The position numbers and the translations under genes were made by a program. Below the pieces are notes generated by a model. That model searched no databases. It worked only from the letters and a program-made list of their open reading frames with translations, and was not told the DNA's origin. Shown piece by piece: positions 24,226 to 32,655 of a DNA stretch of 33,456 bases. The number at the start of each line of letters is the position of its first letter. Within the stretch, counting starts at the first letter, position 1. This stretch comes from Bacillota bacterium (GTDB taxonomy: Bacteria; Bacillota; Clostridia; Christensenellales; SZUA-584). The stretch is taken from assembly GCA_023428025.1 (NCBI GenBank), contig JAEYZN010000026.1, positions 1 through 33,456 of the forward strand, in the 5' to 3' direction.

Positions 24226-24662
24226 CCAGAGTGGCGGCAATGAGCAAAAGTGTCTTCATTATTCTGTTATCCCTCGTCCTTGCGGCCACGGGCTGTGCCC
24301 GGCAATCCGGGATCGAGAACGTCAGTGATGATGTCTATGCGCGGGGAATCGAGTTCATTGAGTATATGGACGAGAATCCGATGATCGGAGAACGGGACGG
24401 TGAAGAAAGGCTCAACGCTATAGCCGCTGATGATGCGCCGGATTCGGACGCGCTGTTTGAGGATGTTGTTTATGTACTTTGGGTCTATCACAACCTCAAA
24501 TCGGTGGAGCCGGCCGCGGAGGAGATGAATCAGCGGCGTCAGGAAAATGGTATTGAAACGACGGTACAGCAGGAATATGAGAACATTCGGGCCGGCATAC
24601 TCAGCGCATCCACACAAGACGAGTTATGGGATATCTGGAATGCCGCGACGGATTCAGAATGA
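24222..24662 (+). CDS. Small acidic lipoprotein of unknown function
   Basis: A 146-residue protein with a lipoprotein signal peptide: basic start, hydrophobic core (residues ~11-22) and AATGC with lipidated Cys25. The mature ~120 residues are strongly acidic, mostly helical by eye, with one more hydrophobic stretch (LFEDVVYVLWVYHNL) and no domain I recognise. ATG 24222 overlaps the epimerase stop (ATGA coupling); ATG 24240 is an alternative start, with a poor ribosome site in both cases. Its place between cytoplasmic metabolic enzymes is odd. It might assist substrate binding or transport at the cell surface, but no function can be assigned. Confidence 0.75.
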   Translation: MTRVAAMSKSVFIILLSLVLAATGCARQSGIENVSDDVYARGIEFIEYMDENPMIGERDGEERLNAIAADDAPDSDALFEDVVYVLWVYHNLKSVEPAAEEMNQRRQENGIETTVQQEYENIRAGILSASTQDELWDIWNAATDSE

Positions 24663-24685
24663 TTACCAACTGAGGGGGTAGAAGC

Positions 24686-25456
24686 ATGTCGATACTCGAT
24701 AAATTCTCGATGAAGGGCAAAAACCTTCTTGTGACGGGCGGCGCGAGAGGCATTGGACGGGCCGTCGCGGAAGGGTTTGCGGATGCAGGGGCAAGTCTTG
24801 GCATCGCGGACATCGACCTGGACCAGACTGAGGCCGCCGCAAAGGAAATCGCCGCGACACACGGCGTGGAGACACTGACGATCCGGTGTGACGTAACGGA
24901 TCAGGCGCAGGTCGTCCAAATGGTGGATAAATTTGCCGGAAGGTTCGGCAGGATTGATGTTTTGTTCAATAACGCCGGCATCTGTATCAACAACAATGCG
25001 GAGCTGATGACAGCGGAGCAATGGCACCGCGTGATGGACATCAATATCAACGGCATATTCTATGTGGCGCAGGAAGTCGGCAAACGCATGATTGCGCAGG
25101 GCGGGGGCAGCATCGTCAACACGGCGTCCATGGCCGCGACAATGGTCGTCTGGCCGCAGCCGCAGGTGGCTTACAACGCGTCAAAGGGGGCGGTTGTGAT
25201 GCTTACGAAATCCATGGCGGCCGAGTGGGCCAAATATCACATACGCGTCAACTGCATCAGTCCGGGATATACGCGGACCGAACTGACAGACGCGATACGC
25301 AAGGACTGGCGGGATTACTGGACATCCGTGATCCCCATGGGCAGAATGGCTGAGGTCGACGAGCTTGTCGGTGCCGTACTCTATCTGGCGAGCGACGCCG
25401 CGACATACACAACCGGTACGGATCTGATTGTGGATGGTGGAACAACGTGTACCTGA
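24686..25456 (+). CDS. Short-chain dehydrogenase/reductase (classical SDR), first copy
   Basis: A 256-residue classical SDR, likely oxidising a sugar alcohol or sugar hydroxyl (or the reverse). The cofactor motif TGGARGIGRAV (17-27) is followed by Asp at the end of strand 2 (IADIDLD), which favours NAD(H). NNAG (95-98), Ser148 (NTASMAA) and Tyr163/Lys167 (YNASK) complete the catalytic set, with Asn120. The C-terminus GTDLIVDGGTTCT is typical. AGGGGG lies ~8 bases upstream of ATG 24686. It closes the enzyme block before the transporter genes. The substrate is not deducible; polyol 2-dehydrogenases and gluconate-5-dehydrogenase-like enzymes have this layout. Confidence 0.92.
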   Translation: MSILDKFSMKGKNLLVTGGARGIGRAVAEGFADAGASLGIADIDLDQTEAAAKEIAATHGVETLTIRCDVTDQAQVVQMVDKFAGRFGRIDVLFNNAGICINNNAELMTAEQWHRVMDININGIFYVAQEVGKRMIAQGGGSIVNTASMAATMVVWPQPQVAYNASKGAVVMLTKSMAAEWAKYHIRVNCISPGYTRTELTDAIRKDWRDYWTSVIPMGRMAEVDELVGAVLYLASDAATYTTGTDLIVDGGTTCT

Positions 25457-25478
25457 TCTTGTTTATAATGATTCAATT

Positions 25479-25496
25479 TAGAAATTCCAATTTCTA
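25479..25496 (+). repeat. Small AT-rich hairpin ahead of the binding-protein gene
   Basis: TAGAAAT (25479-25485) and ATTTCTA (25490-25496) form a 7-bp stem with a TCCA loop in the 82-base gap before the binding-protein gene. A TATAAT box (25464-25469) lies just upstream without a recognisable -35, so an extra promoter here is possible but unproven. Confidence 0.4.
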
Positions 25497-25538
25497 TTAA
25501 AGGTAATAGAAAAGAAAATACATTTCAGGAGGAGAAAG

Positions 25539-26654
25539 ATGATCAAGAAAGTGTTTGTTTTGTTGGTTGTGGCACTGTTGGCTTTTACAGCGCTGACTGG
25601 TTGCTCATCTGAAACCCCGAGCGGTGACACCGGAAGCAGTACAACACCCCCGGAGCCTGCGGAGGCGTCCGCTTCATCGGACACGGGAACAGCTGAATCG
25701 GTAGCGCCCGAGGTGTCCGGGGACACGGCCGGGGCCAGTGGTTCCGTTGACCTCGTTTGGGTACACATGAGCCCGTCCGCACAGTCCGAGCAGAGAGCAT
25801 ATGCCGGATTCACGGCCTATCTTGAAGAAAAGGGCTGGAACTGGAATGTGACCGAAGTCAACTCGGATGGTTCCGGCGATAAGATGGCGACCAACATTGA
25901 AGACGCGGTTGCAAAAGGCTGCGATGCCATCATTGTGTCGATGGCGGATCTCAGAGCTTCCACGGCGGCGCTTGAGGCGGCAAATAAGGCGAACATTCCC
26001 GTGTTTTCGATTGACTCCCAGTACACGCCGGGCGTTGTATGCGACATTACGTCCAACAACTACGTGATGTCCTCGAAGGTGTCCTCTTACCTGGTTGACA
26101 GGCTGGGCGGCGTTGGCAATGTCTGCGCGCTGACGATGGCCGAACATCATGGCGTGAGGAAAAGAGGAGAAGTGATGACGGACGTCATCCTTGCTGAGAA
26201 CCCGGGCATCAAGCTGCTGGAAAATCACAACATCGATTACGGCAACTTTTATGCGGACAGCCAGAAGACAGCTGAAGACTGGCTTGCGAAGTACGGCGAT
26301 CAGATTGACGCGATTTGGGCAGGCTGGGATGAACCCGCTATGGCGGCGTCCGATGCGATCAAGGCAGCCGGATTTACACGGGACGATATGTTTGTCACAG
26401 GAATCGACGGTCATGAAGGCGCGGTCAATATGATCAGAAATGGCGATCCGTTGGTTGCGACCTGCGCGCAGGGCTTCGAAATATTCGGTGTCAAGTGCGC
26501 CGACCTGGTTCAGGCGATCATCGTTGAAGGCAAACCGCAGTCTGAAGTTGTGACAACAACAACGATCTATGTCGACGCGCCGTTGATCACCCCGACGAAC
26601 TGCCCGGATGCAAATACGCCGGCATACCTTGCGGTCGACTTCTACGAGTCCTAA
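25539..26654 (+). CDS. Sugar ABC transporter substrate-binding lipoprotein
   Basis: A 371-residue periplasmic-binding-protein-like lipoprotein of the ribose/galactose type (Peripla_BP_4-like). The signal peptide ends in LTGC with lipidated Cys22, followed by a ~45-residue Ser/Thr/Glu-rich tether, then two Rossmann-like lobes. Landmarks: VNSDGSGDKMATNIEDAVAK, the sugar-contact region FSIDSQYTPGV, and DAIWAGWDEPAMAA with VTGIDGHEGAV. It captures substrate outside the membrane for the ATPase and permease encoded next. AGGAGGAG precedes ATG 25539. A strong intercistronic palindrome follows the gene. Ligand unknown; a small sugar, polyol or related compound is likely. Confidence 0.93.
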   Translation: MIKKVFVLLVVALLAFTALTGCSSETPSGDTGSSTTPPEPAEASASSDTGTAESVAPEVSGDTAGASGSVDLVWVHMSPSAQSEQRAYAGFTAYLEEKGWNWNVTEVNSDGSGDKMATNIEDAVAKGCDAIIVSMADLRASTAALEAANKANIPVFSIDSQYTPGVVCDITSNNYVMSSKVSSYLVDRLGGVGNVCALTMAEHHGVRKRGEVMTDVILAENPGIKLLENHNIDYGNFYADSQKTAEDWLAKYGDQIDAIWAGWDEPAMAASDAIKAAGFTRDDMFVTGIDGHEGAVNMIRNGDPLVATCAQGFEIFGVKCADLVQAIIVEGKPQSEVVTTTTIYVDAPLITPTNCPDANTPAYLAVDFYES

Positions 26655-26694
26655 GCCAGCCGAAACGCATGGGTTACTGAAATAATGAGGACGA

Positions 26695-26720
26695 GGAGGG
26701 GTATACATGTATATCCCTCC
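26695..26720 (+). promoter_or_regulatory. Intercistronic 26-bp palindrome (mRNA hairpin)
   Basis: GGAGGG (26695-26700) and CCCTCC (26715-26720) flank a TATACATGTATA-like core, giving an 11-pair RNA stem with one G-U and a CATG loop. It is not followed by T residues, so it should not terminate. Its place between the binding-protein and ATPase genes fits a 3'-end stabiliser that raises binding-protein mRNA. Confidence 0.65.
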
Positions 26721-26747
26721 GAAAATCCATCCAAGGAGGAAATGCTT

Positions 26748-28253
26748 ATGGATAGTACACAGGTCGTTTTTGAAACAAAAGGCGTCAATAAGCGTTTTCC
26801 CGGTGTGCATGCTCTAAAGGATGTGGATTTTAACCTGAAAAAAGGTGAAATACATGGCCTTGTCGGACATAACGGCGCGGGGAAATCGACACTCGTCAAA
26901 GTGCTGACAGGCGTCTACATACCTGAATCGGGAGAAATATATCTCGAAGGTCAGAAGGTTGTTTTCAGTAAGCCCAAGGATGCCATCGACATGGGCATCG
27001 GTATTGTGACACAGGAAGGCACGCTGATCTCAAGCTTTACGGGCATACAGAACATCTTTCTGGGTCAGGAAATATGTTCCGCAGGCATGGTTAACGATAA
27101 GCTGCTTCAAAAAAAAGGACTGGAACTGCTGAAGAAAACAGAACTGGATATCATCGATCTTAATGCACCGGTAGAAAATCTCAGCCCTGCACAAAAAAAG
27201 ATTATCGAGATTTTGAAGATCATCAACCTGGATCCCAAAATCGTTATTTTTGATGAATCGACAGCATCTTTGTCGGATAAAGAACGCAAATTGCTTTTTG
27301 ACATAATGAGAAAATTCCGGGACAGAGGAATGGGTGTTATTTTTATCACGCATTACATCGAAGAAGTTCTGAATATATGCGACAGAACAACGGTGATGCG
27401 TGACGGACAGATTGTGGGAACGGTCATGACAAAGGACGTTACCAAAGATACAATTGTCCGAATGATGATCAACAAGGAGCAGAAATCCGAGTTTCCTGAA
27501 TATGGCCGGAAACCGGGGGAAGTCCTGCTCGAGATTGAACATTTCTGCGACGGGAAGATGGTCAAGGACGCGTCGCTGACAATTCGCCGCGGGGAAGTCG
27601 TGGGGTTGTTCGGTACTGTGGGTTCCGGCAGAACGGAGCTGGGAGAAATGATTTTTGGCGCGAGAAAGATTGAAACCGGCAGGCTGAGGATGAATGGCAG
27701 GGAAATAAAGATTAACAGCGTCAAAAAAGCGATCAAACAGGGCATGGCGCTGATACCGGATGACCGATTGAGGAAAGCGCTGATGCTGGAAGAACCGGTT
27801 GTCGACAACATTACGCTTCCGTTCTTGAGGGAATATACCAAAGCAACGGTGGTCAACCGGAAAGGTGAGTGCAGGGACACCAAGAAAATCGTTGAGCTGC
27901 TCGATATCAAAACCCCGTCGATACATACAAAAGTGAATTCCTTAAGCGGCGGAAACAAACAGAAGGTTTCGTTTGGAAAATGGGTCACCGGGGTCAAAGG
28001 TAAAATTGATTTTTATATCTTTGACGAACCCACAGAAGGTGTGGATGTCGGGGCTTGTGCAGAGATGTATAGGATTATCGCGGACCTGGTGCAAAAGGGC
28101 GCGGGATGCCTGGTCATATCGTCCGATCTTGCTGAGGTTATCGGCCTTTCCGACCGGGTTTATATCATGCGCGAAGGCGAGGTTGTCGCTCAGTTTGACC
28201 GGAAGACAGACGACCTGCAGCATAAACTCATTTCTACATCATTGGGATTTTAA
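26748..28253 (+). CDS. Sugar ABC transporter ATP-binding protein (two-domain, RbsA type)
   Basis: A 501-residue fused double ATPase. Domain 1 has an intact Walker A GHNGAGKST (40-48), a variant signature LSPAQKK and Walker B IVIFDEST. Domain 2 has the degenerate Walker A GTVGSGRTE, the signature LSGGNKQKV and Walker B FDEPTEGVDVG. This asymmetry is normal for RbsA/MglA/XylG proteins. ATG 26748 is chosen because AAGGAGGA (26733-26740) lies ~8 bases away; ATG 26742 would be only 1-2 bases from it. It energises uptake through the permease encoded 18 bases downstream. Confidence 0.94.
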   Translation: MDSTQVVFETKGVNKRFPGVHALKDVDFNLKKGEIHGLVGHNGAGKSTLVKVLTGVYIPESGEIYLEGQKVVFSKPKDAIDMGIGIVTQEGTLISSFTGIQNIFLGQEICSAGMVNDKLLQKKGLELLKKTELDIIDLNAPVENLSPAQKKIIEILKIINLDPKIVIFDESTASLSDKERKLLFDIMRKFRDRGMGVIFITHYIEEVLNICDRTTVMRDGQIVGTVMTKDVTKDTIVRMMINKEQKSEFPEYGRKPGEVLLEIEHFCDGKMVKDASLTIRRGEVVGLFGTVGSGRTELGEMIFGARKIETGRLRMNGREIKINSVKKAIKQGMALIPDDRLRKALMLEEPVVDNITLPFLREYTKATVVNRKGECRDTKKIVELLDIKTPSIHTKVNSLSGGNKQKVSFGKWVTGVKGKIDFYIFDEPTEGVDVGACAEMYRIIADLVQKGAGCLVISSDLAEVIGLSDRVYIMREGEVVAQFDRKTDDLQHKLISTSLGF

Positions 28254-28271
28254 AATTGGAGGAGAATGGCT

Positions 28272-29231
28272 ATGCCAAATACAAAAAAGAACTCAGCCTG
28301 GTTCGCCAGATATGCCACGCTATTCGCGCTGGTTGTCGTGTTTTTGTTCTTTGTATTCTCGACAGCGAACTTCAGGTTCATTCAAAAAGATAATTTGCTT
28401 AACATCTTAAGGCAAGTCTCCATATTGTCCATCGTGGCGATGGGCATGACGGTGGCCATGGCGTCCGGCCAGTTCGATCTGTCGACAGGCCCTGTAGTCG
28501 GCCTCTCATGCGTCTTTGCGATGGGCCTTGTCGCCAAACAGGGCTTTCCGCCGTTGTTGGCGATCGCTATCATCCTGGCGCTCGGTCTGGCTGTCGGTAC
28601 GCTCAACGCGTTTGTCACCACCTCATTAAAGATTCCGTCAATCATTGTGACCCTGGGCATGCAGTCTATTGTGACGGGTATCATTTACATGTACAGCGGC
28701 GGCAAATCGCTATACGGAGACAACCCGGCCCTGTACCAGTTCTTTGGGCAGCAGAATGTTGCCGGCATTCCGATACTGGCGCTTGTCATGGTCGTCTTCG
28801 TTGCGGTGACATACTTCGTGCTCAATAAGACGCTGATCGGCCGCTATATTTATGCAACGGGTGGCAATGAGATGACCGCAAGGCTTTCCGGTATCAGCAC
28901 GAGGAAGTACAAATACTTTGGTTTGATGATCAGCGCGGCTTTTGCGGCTGTGGCCGGCATACTGTTGGCGGGCCGTCTTGGCAGCGGGCAGCCGGCAGCG
29001 GGGGACACGTATACAATGGAGGCCCTGAGCGCGGTGTTTATCGGTATGACCACTATCCGAGTCGGACGGGCGAACGTGACGGGGACGATGATCGGTGTGT
29101 TGCTGCTCGGTATCGTTTCAAACGGATTGAATCTGCTGGGGTGGGATTATTTCTTCCAGGATATGGCGAAGGGCGTCATCATGATCGGAGCTGTTGCATT
29201 TGCGGCATCGAGATCGGAATTAAAATTCTAG
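28272..29231 (+). CDS. Sugar ABC transporter permease (RbsC type)
   Basis: A 319-residue membrane protein with about ten helices of the ribose/xylose/galactose permease family. Landmarks: ILRQVSILSIVAMGMTVAMA, GQFDLSTGPVVGLS, IIVTLGMQSIVTG, and the ATPase-coupling segment ATGGNEMTARLSGI. The start is taken as ATG 28272, 7 bases after GGAGGAG (28258-28264); ATG 28266 is too close to that site. A single permease gene implies a homodimer. It completes the importer with the two preceding genes. Confidence 0.93.
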   Translation: MPNTKKNSAWFARYATLFALVVVFLFFVFSTANFRFIQKDNLLNILRQVSILSIVAMGMTVAMASGQFDLSTGPVVGLSCVFAMGLVAKQGFPPLLAIAIILALGLAVGTLNAFVTTSLKIPSIIVTLGMQSIVTGIIYMYSGGKSLYGDNPALYQFFGQQNVAGIPILALVMVVFVAVTYFVLNKTLIGRYIYATGGNEMTARLSGISTRKYKYFGLMISAAFAAVAGILLAGRLGSGQPAAGDTYTMEALSAVFIGMTTIRVGRANVTGTMIGVLLLGIVSNGLNLLGWDYFFQDMAKGVIMIGAVAFAASRSELKF

Positions 29232-29253
29232 CGAATCAGCTCGGGAGGAAAAA

Positions 29254-29958
29254 ATGAAAACTTGCATCATTACAGGCGCGGCGACAGGAATAGGAAGAGC
29301 AACAGCGATTGAGCTGGCTGACCGCGAGGATATTTCAAATTTCGTGTTGATCGCGCTTGGAATGGAGGAGCTTAAAGAAACAAAGGTATTGATGGAGTGC
29401 AAGGCAAAAAAAGAGATCCTGACCTATGACCAGGACATTACGCAGTATGACGCGGTGAGGGATATCATCGACACGGTATACCAACGGTTCGGGCGCATTG
29501 ACGCGCTCCTGAATATTGCAGGCTATGCAAAGCCCTGTCCGTTTCTGGATATCCCTCTGGATATGTTTAAGCTGACGTTTGAGGTCAATGTATTTGCTTT
29601 GTTCAACATCACTCAGGCGGTTGTGCGTTACATGAAGGAAACGGGCGGCGTGATCGTGAATATTGCAAGTACATCGGGATCCACTCCCCGGCCCGGATGG
29701 ATGCCGTATGCCGCCTCCAAGTCGGCTGTGATCGGATTCTCCAGAACGCTGACGCAGGAAGTCAAGGATTTCAACATCAAGGTGTTTAATTTGTCGCCCG
29801 GACGGTGTGCGACGGCCATGCGCACGATCGTCCAGCCGGGGGAGGACCAGACCAATATCATGAAGCCTGAATCGGTGGCGGAGATGATTGCATTCTTCGT
29901 GAACCATCCGGACTGTAATATCGACGGTCAGGATATCATTGTCAGACAGCTTGATTAA
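29254..29958 (+). CDS. Short-chain dehydrogenase/reductase, second copy
   Basis: A 234-residue SDR, shorter and clearly different from the one at 24.7 kb. Cofactor motif TGAATGIGRAT (7-17), NIAG (87-90, where NNAG is usual), Ser139 (NIASTSG), Tyr152/Lys156 (YAASK), and a C-terminus without the usual VDGG. Strand 2 ends in LIALGMEEL rather than an acidic residue, so cofactor preference is unclear. GGAGG lies ahead of ATG 29254. Two SDRs in one operon suggest two separate oxidation/reduction steps, for example a polyol to ketose and a later carbonyl step. Confidence 0.9.
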   Translation: MKTCIITGAATGIGRATAIELADREDISNFVLIALGMEELKETKVLMECKAKKEILTYDQDITQYDAVRDIIDTVYQRFGRIDALLNIAGYAKPCPFLDIPLDMFKLTFEVNVFALFNITQAVVRYMKETGGVIVNIASTSGSTPRPGWMPYAASKSAVIGFSRTLTQEVKDFNIKVFNLSPGRCATAMRTIVQPGEDQTNIMKPESVAEMIAFFVNHPDCNIDGQDIIVRQLD

Positions 29959-29990
29959 GCGGAACATTGAGGGGAAGGGCGGTTGAAGGT

Positions 29991-31538
29991 ATGGGAAAGT
30001 CTTATGTGCTCGGAATCGACTTCGGTACCAGCAGCGTGCGCGCTGGGATTTTTGACTTGCAGGGCAACGAAGTCATCTTCAGAGATCATCCCTATGAATT
30101 AATAACGCCAAGGCCCAGCTATGCGGAACAGCGGCCTGGGGATTGGTGGAACTCCCTGTGCATGGCGTCCAGAGCGGCCATCAGGGACAGCGGCATTAAT
30201 CCTTCCGCCATTGTGGGCATCGGAACGGACACCACGGCCTGCACGCTGGTGTTTATGGATGAACACATGGAGCCTCTGATGAACGCGATCATGTGGATGG
30301 ATGTGCGCGCGGCGGATCAAGCCAAGCGGATTGCCAGATGCGGCCATTCCATATTGAAGTTTAACGGATTTGGCAATGTATCACCGGAGTGGATGCCGTG
30401 CAAGACGTTGTGGGTGAAAGAGAATTCACCGGGGATCTATCGGAAAACCAAGGTTATCCTTGAATGTGATGATTGGCTCGGGTTCAAGCTGACCGGCAGG
30501 GTCGCGAAAAACATGAACGATGCGGCGACCCGCTGGTATTATGACAACAGGAACGGCGGTTGGCAGGAGGACTTCTTTGGGCTGATCGGCCTTGGTGACG
30601 TGATGGAGAAAGTTCCCCGGGACGTTGTGAGAACCGGGGATATTCTGGGAACGCTGACGGACAGGGCGGCCCGGGACCTGGGACTTGTGGCGGGTATCCC
30701 GGTTGCGGAGGGCGGCGCTGATGCGTATATCGCCATGCTGGCATTGGGCGTTGTCAGGCCGGGCAAGGTGGGGCTGGTGACGGGCTCCTCTCATCTGTTT
30801 GTGTTCCTTTCGGAGAGGGAGATGCACTCGAACGGTATGTTCGGCAGCTTCCCTGACGCGCTGATCGGCGGGTTGGAGCTGGTGGAAGCGGGACAGGCTT
30901 CAACGGGATCAATTGTCAACTGGCACAAGAACCAACTTTGCGGCAACATTGCGGTCGAGGCGAAAAGAAATGGCGAGAGCGTCTACGACGTGCTCAACCG
31001 CGAGGCGCAGAAGCTCCCCATCGGGTCGGACGGCCTCGTGTGTCTGGATTATTTTCAGGGCAACAGAACCCCTTATACAGACGGCGAAGTGCGCGGCATG
31101 ATCAGCGGGTTGTCCTTGATGCACACGCCCGTCCACATCTACAAAGCGCTGGTGGAAAGCATATGCTACGGCACCGAGGTCATATTCAGGAATTTGGAAA
31201 GGAACGGCGTCAGGCCGGAAGAGATCTACGTTTGCGGCGGCGCTGTAAAAAGCCGTCTCTGGATACAGACGCATGCCAACGTCAGCAATGTGCCGATCAA
31301 CATACCGAAGGTCAGCGAAGCGCCCGCGTTGGGGTCCGCGATCCTCGGCGCAGTGGCCGGTGGCGTCTACAGCGATCTGCCGGCGGCCTCGGACAACATG
31401 GTGAAGATCGTGGACCGCGTTGAGCCGGACATGGCCGCATACCAGGAATACAAGTATTATGTGGATAAATACGCCGCGTTGTATCCGATGCTAAAGGATT
31501 GGATGCATGATATCGCGGCGCATGAGTCAAAGAAGTAA
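29991..31538 (+). CDS. FGGY-family carbohydrate kinase (pentulose kinase-like)
   Basis: A 515-residue ATP-dependent sugar kinase. N-terminal phosphate loop GIDFGTSSVRAG (8-19), the catalytic-aspartate region MNAIMWMDVRAADQA, hinge/substrate segment ARDLGLVAGIPVAEGGADAY, and the C-terminal adenine-binding motif VCGGAVKSRLWIQ followed by EAPALGSAILGAVAGG. Length and the LDYFQGNRTPYTDGEVRGM segment point to the ribulokinase/xylulokinase branch. ATG 29991 is preferred to an upstream TTG (29967). It phosphorylates a ketose, probably giving the substrate of the epimerase at 23.6 kb. The exact sugar is unknown. Confidence 0.92.
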   Translation: MGKSYVLGIDFGTSSVRAGIFDLQGNEVIFRDHPYELITPRPSYAEQRPGDWWNSLCMASRAAIRDSGINPSAIVGIGTDTTACTLVFMDEHMEPLMNAIMWMDVRAADQAKRIARCGHSILKFNGFGNVSPEWMPCKTLWVKENSPGIYRKTKVILECDDWLGFKLTGRVAKNMNDAATRWYYDNRNGGWQEDFFGLIGLGDVMEKVPRDVVRTGDILGTLTDRAARDLGLVAGIPVAEGGADAYIAMLALGVVRPGKVGLVTGSSHLFVFLSEREMHSNGMFGSFPDALIGGLELVEAGQASTGSIVNWHKNQLCGNIAVEAKRNGESVYDVLNREAQKLPIGSDGLVCLDYFQGNRTPYTDGEVRGMISGLSLMHTPVHIYKALVESICYGTEVIFRNLERNGVRPEEIYVCGGAVKSRLWIQTHANVSNVPINIPKVSEAPALGSAILGAVAGGVYSDLPAASDNMVKIVDRVEPDMAAYQEYKYYVDKYAALYPMLKDWMHDIAAHESKK

Positions 31539-31550
31539 CGGGGATCAAAA

Positions 31551-32630
31551 ATGAACAGTGAGCGGCTGCAAGGATTTATGCTGGCGTTACTGAAGGCGGA
31601 CAGCCCCTCTTTCCATGAGGACAAGGCGGCCCAGGTTCTGCGCGGAATTCTTGACCGACTGGGCGTTCCCTTTTATGTTGACGATTCCTCGAAGACGACG
31701 GGAAGCGATACAGGCAATATCATTGTCGGTTCGGGCCGGGCCCGCATCAGCTTCTGCGCGCACATGGATACCATCCGCATCTACAGAAGAAGTGAGCCTG
31801 TGATAGAGGACGGGCTGGTTCGGGGCAAAAACGGCGGCGTCATTGGCGCCGACGATAAAGCCGGAATGGCTGTTTTGCTGGAGGCTATGGCCCGTATGCA
31901 GGAGAACGGCGGTATCCCTGATGATGTTCACTTTCTTTTTACGACCTGTGAAGAGGACGGGTTTCGCGGGGCAAAAGCCATTGATGAACAGCACATCGCG
32001 GACGCATACAATTTTGTGGTGGACAGCGGTGGTGTGCCTGTTGGCTACACCGTCAGCCGGGGGGCCAGCCAGTACGATTTCCTTTGTCATGTGCAGGGCA
32101 GGATGTCGCACACTGGCAACCCCCACGGGCTGAATGCGGCGCTTTTGTGTGCCCGGCTTATGGGGCAGGTCAAGAGCGGCCGGGTATCCGATAAGACGTT
32201 CATCAATATGGCGGACATATTCTGTGAGAGCAACCCCAATACGATACCGGAACGCGCCGGGTTCAAGGGACAAATACTGACGTTTGACGATGACGAGGCC
32301 CGCCAATTGCTGGACGCCATGTATGAAGAAACCCGGGCCTTTTTTGACGAAAACGGATGCGACGGCGGCTTCTCTTTTGAATGCGCATGCCGGGGATACC
32401 AGTCGGACCGTCGAATTATTGAGTATGCGAAACGGGCCGCACAAAAAGCGGGCCTGCCGTTTTCCTTGGGCAGCACCGGGGCCGGAAGCGACGCGCATGT
32501 CTTTGCGCAGAGAGGCGCCAGCGCGGTGAAGATATCCTGTGGGATGATGAATGTGCACTCAAACGACGAGTGTGTTCATCTGGATGATATGATGCAGTGC
32601 GTCAAGTATGTACTGGCGCTTGCCGGATAG
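31551..32630 (+). CDS. Peptidase-T-like M20 family metallohydrolase
   Basis: A 359-residue di-zinc hydrolase of the M20/M25/M40 clan, closest by pattern to PepT-like proteins. Metal and catalytic residues: CAHMDT (His71, Asp73), GADDKAGM (Asp101/102), CEED (catalytic Glu134, Glu135), DSGG (Asp158), lid-domain SHTG (His187) and C-terminal NVHSNDE (His336). No signal peptide, so cytoplasmic. It starts 12 bases after the kinase gene. In a sugar operon it may split an amide-linked or amino-acid-conjugated form of the substrate, or simply be a hitch-hiking aminopeptidase. The sequence does not decide between these. Confidence 0.9.
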   Translation: MNSERLQGFMLALLKADSPSFHEDKAAQVLRGILDRLGVPFYVDDSSKTTGSDTGNIIVGSGRARISFCAHMDTIRIYRRSEPVIEDGLVRGKNGGVIGADDKAGMAVLLEAMARMQENGGIPDDVHFLFTTCEEDGFRGAKAIDEQHIADAYNFVVDSGGVPVGYTVSRGASQYDFLCHVQGRMSHTGNPHGLNAALLCARLMGQVKSGRVSDKTFINMADIFCESNPNTIPERAGFKGQILTFDDDEARQLLDAMYEETRAFFDENGCDGGFSFECACRGYQSDRRIIEYAKRAAQKAGLPFSLGSTGAGSDAHVFAQRGASAVKISCGMMNVHSNDECVHLDDMMQCVKYVLALAG

Positions 32631-32655
32631 GCCATGGATTGAGGGAGAGCTTTGA

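Noticed and set aside
25441..25470. An internal promoter ahead of the binding-protein gene based on TATAAT at 25464-25469
   Set aside because: No -35-like sequence at 16-19 bases distance; left only as a remark.
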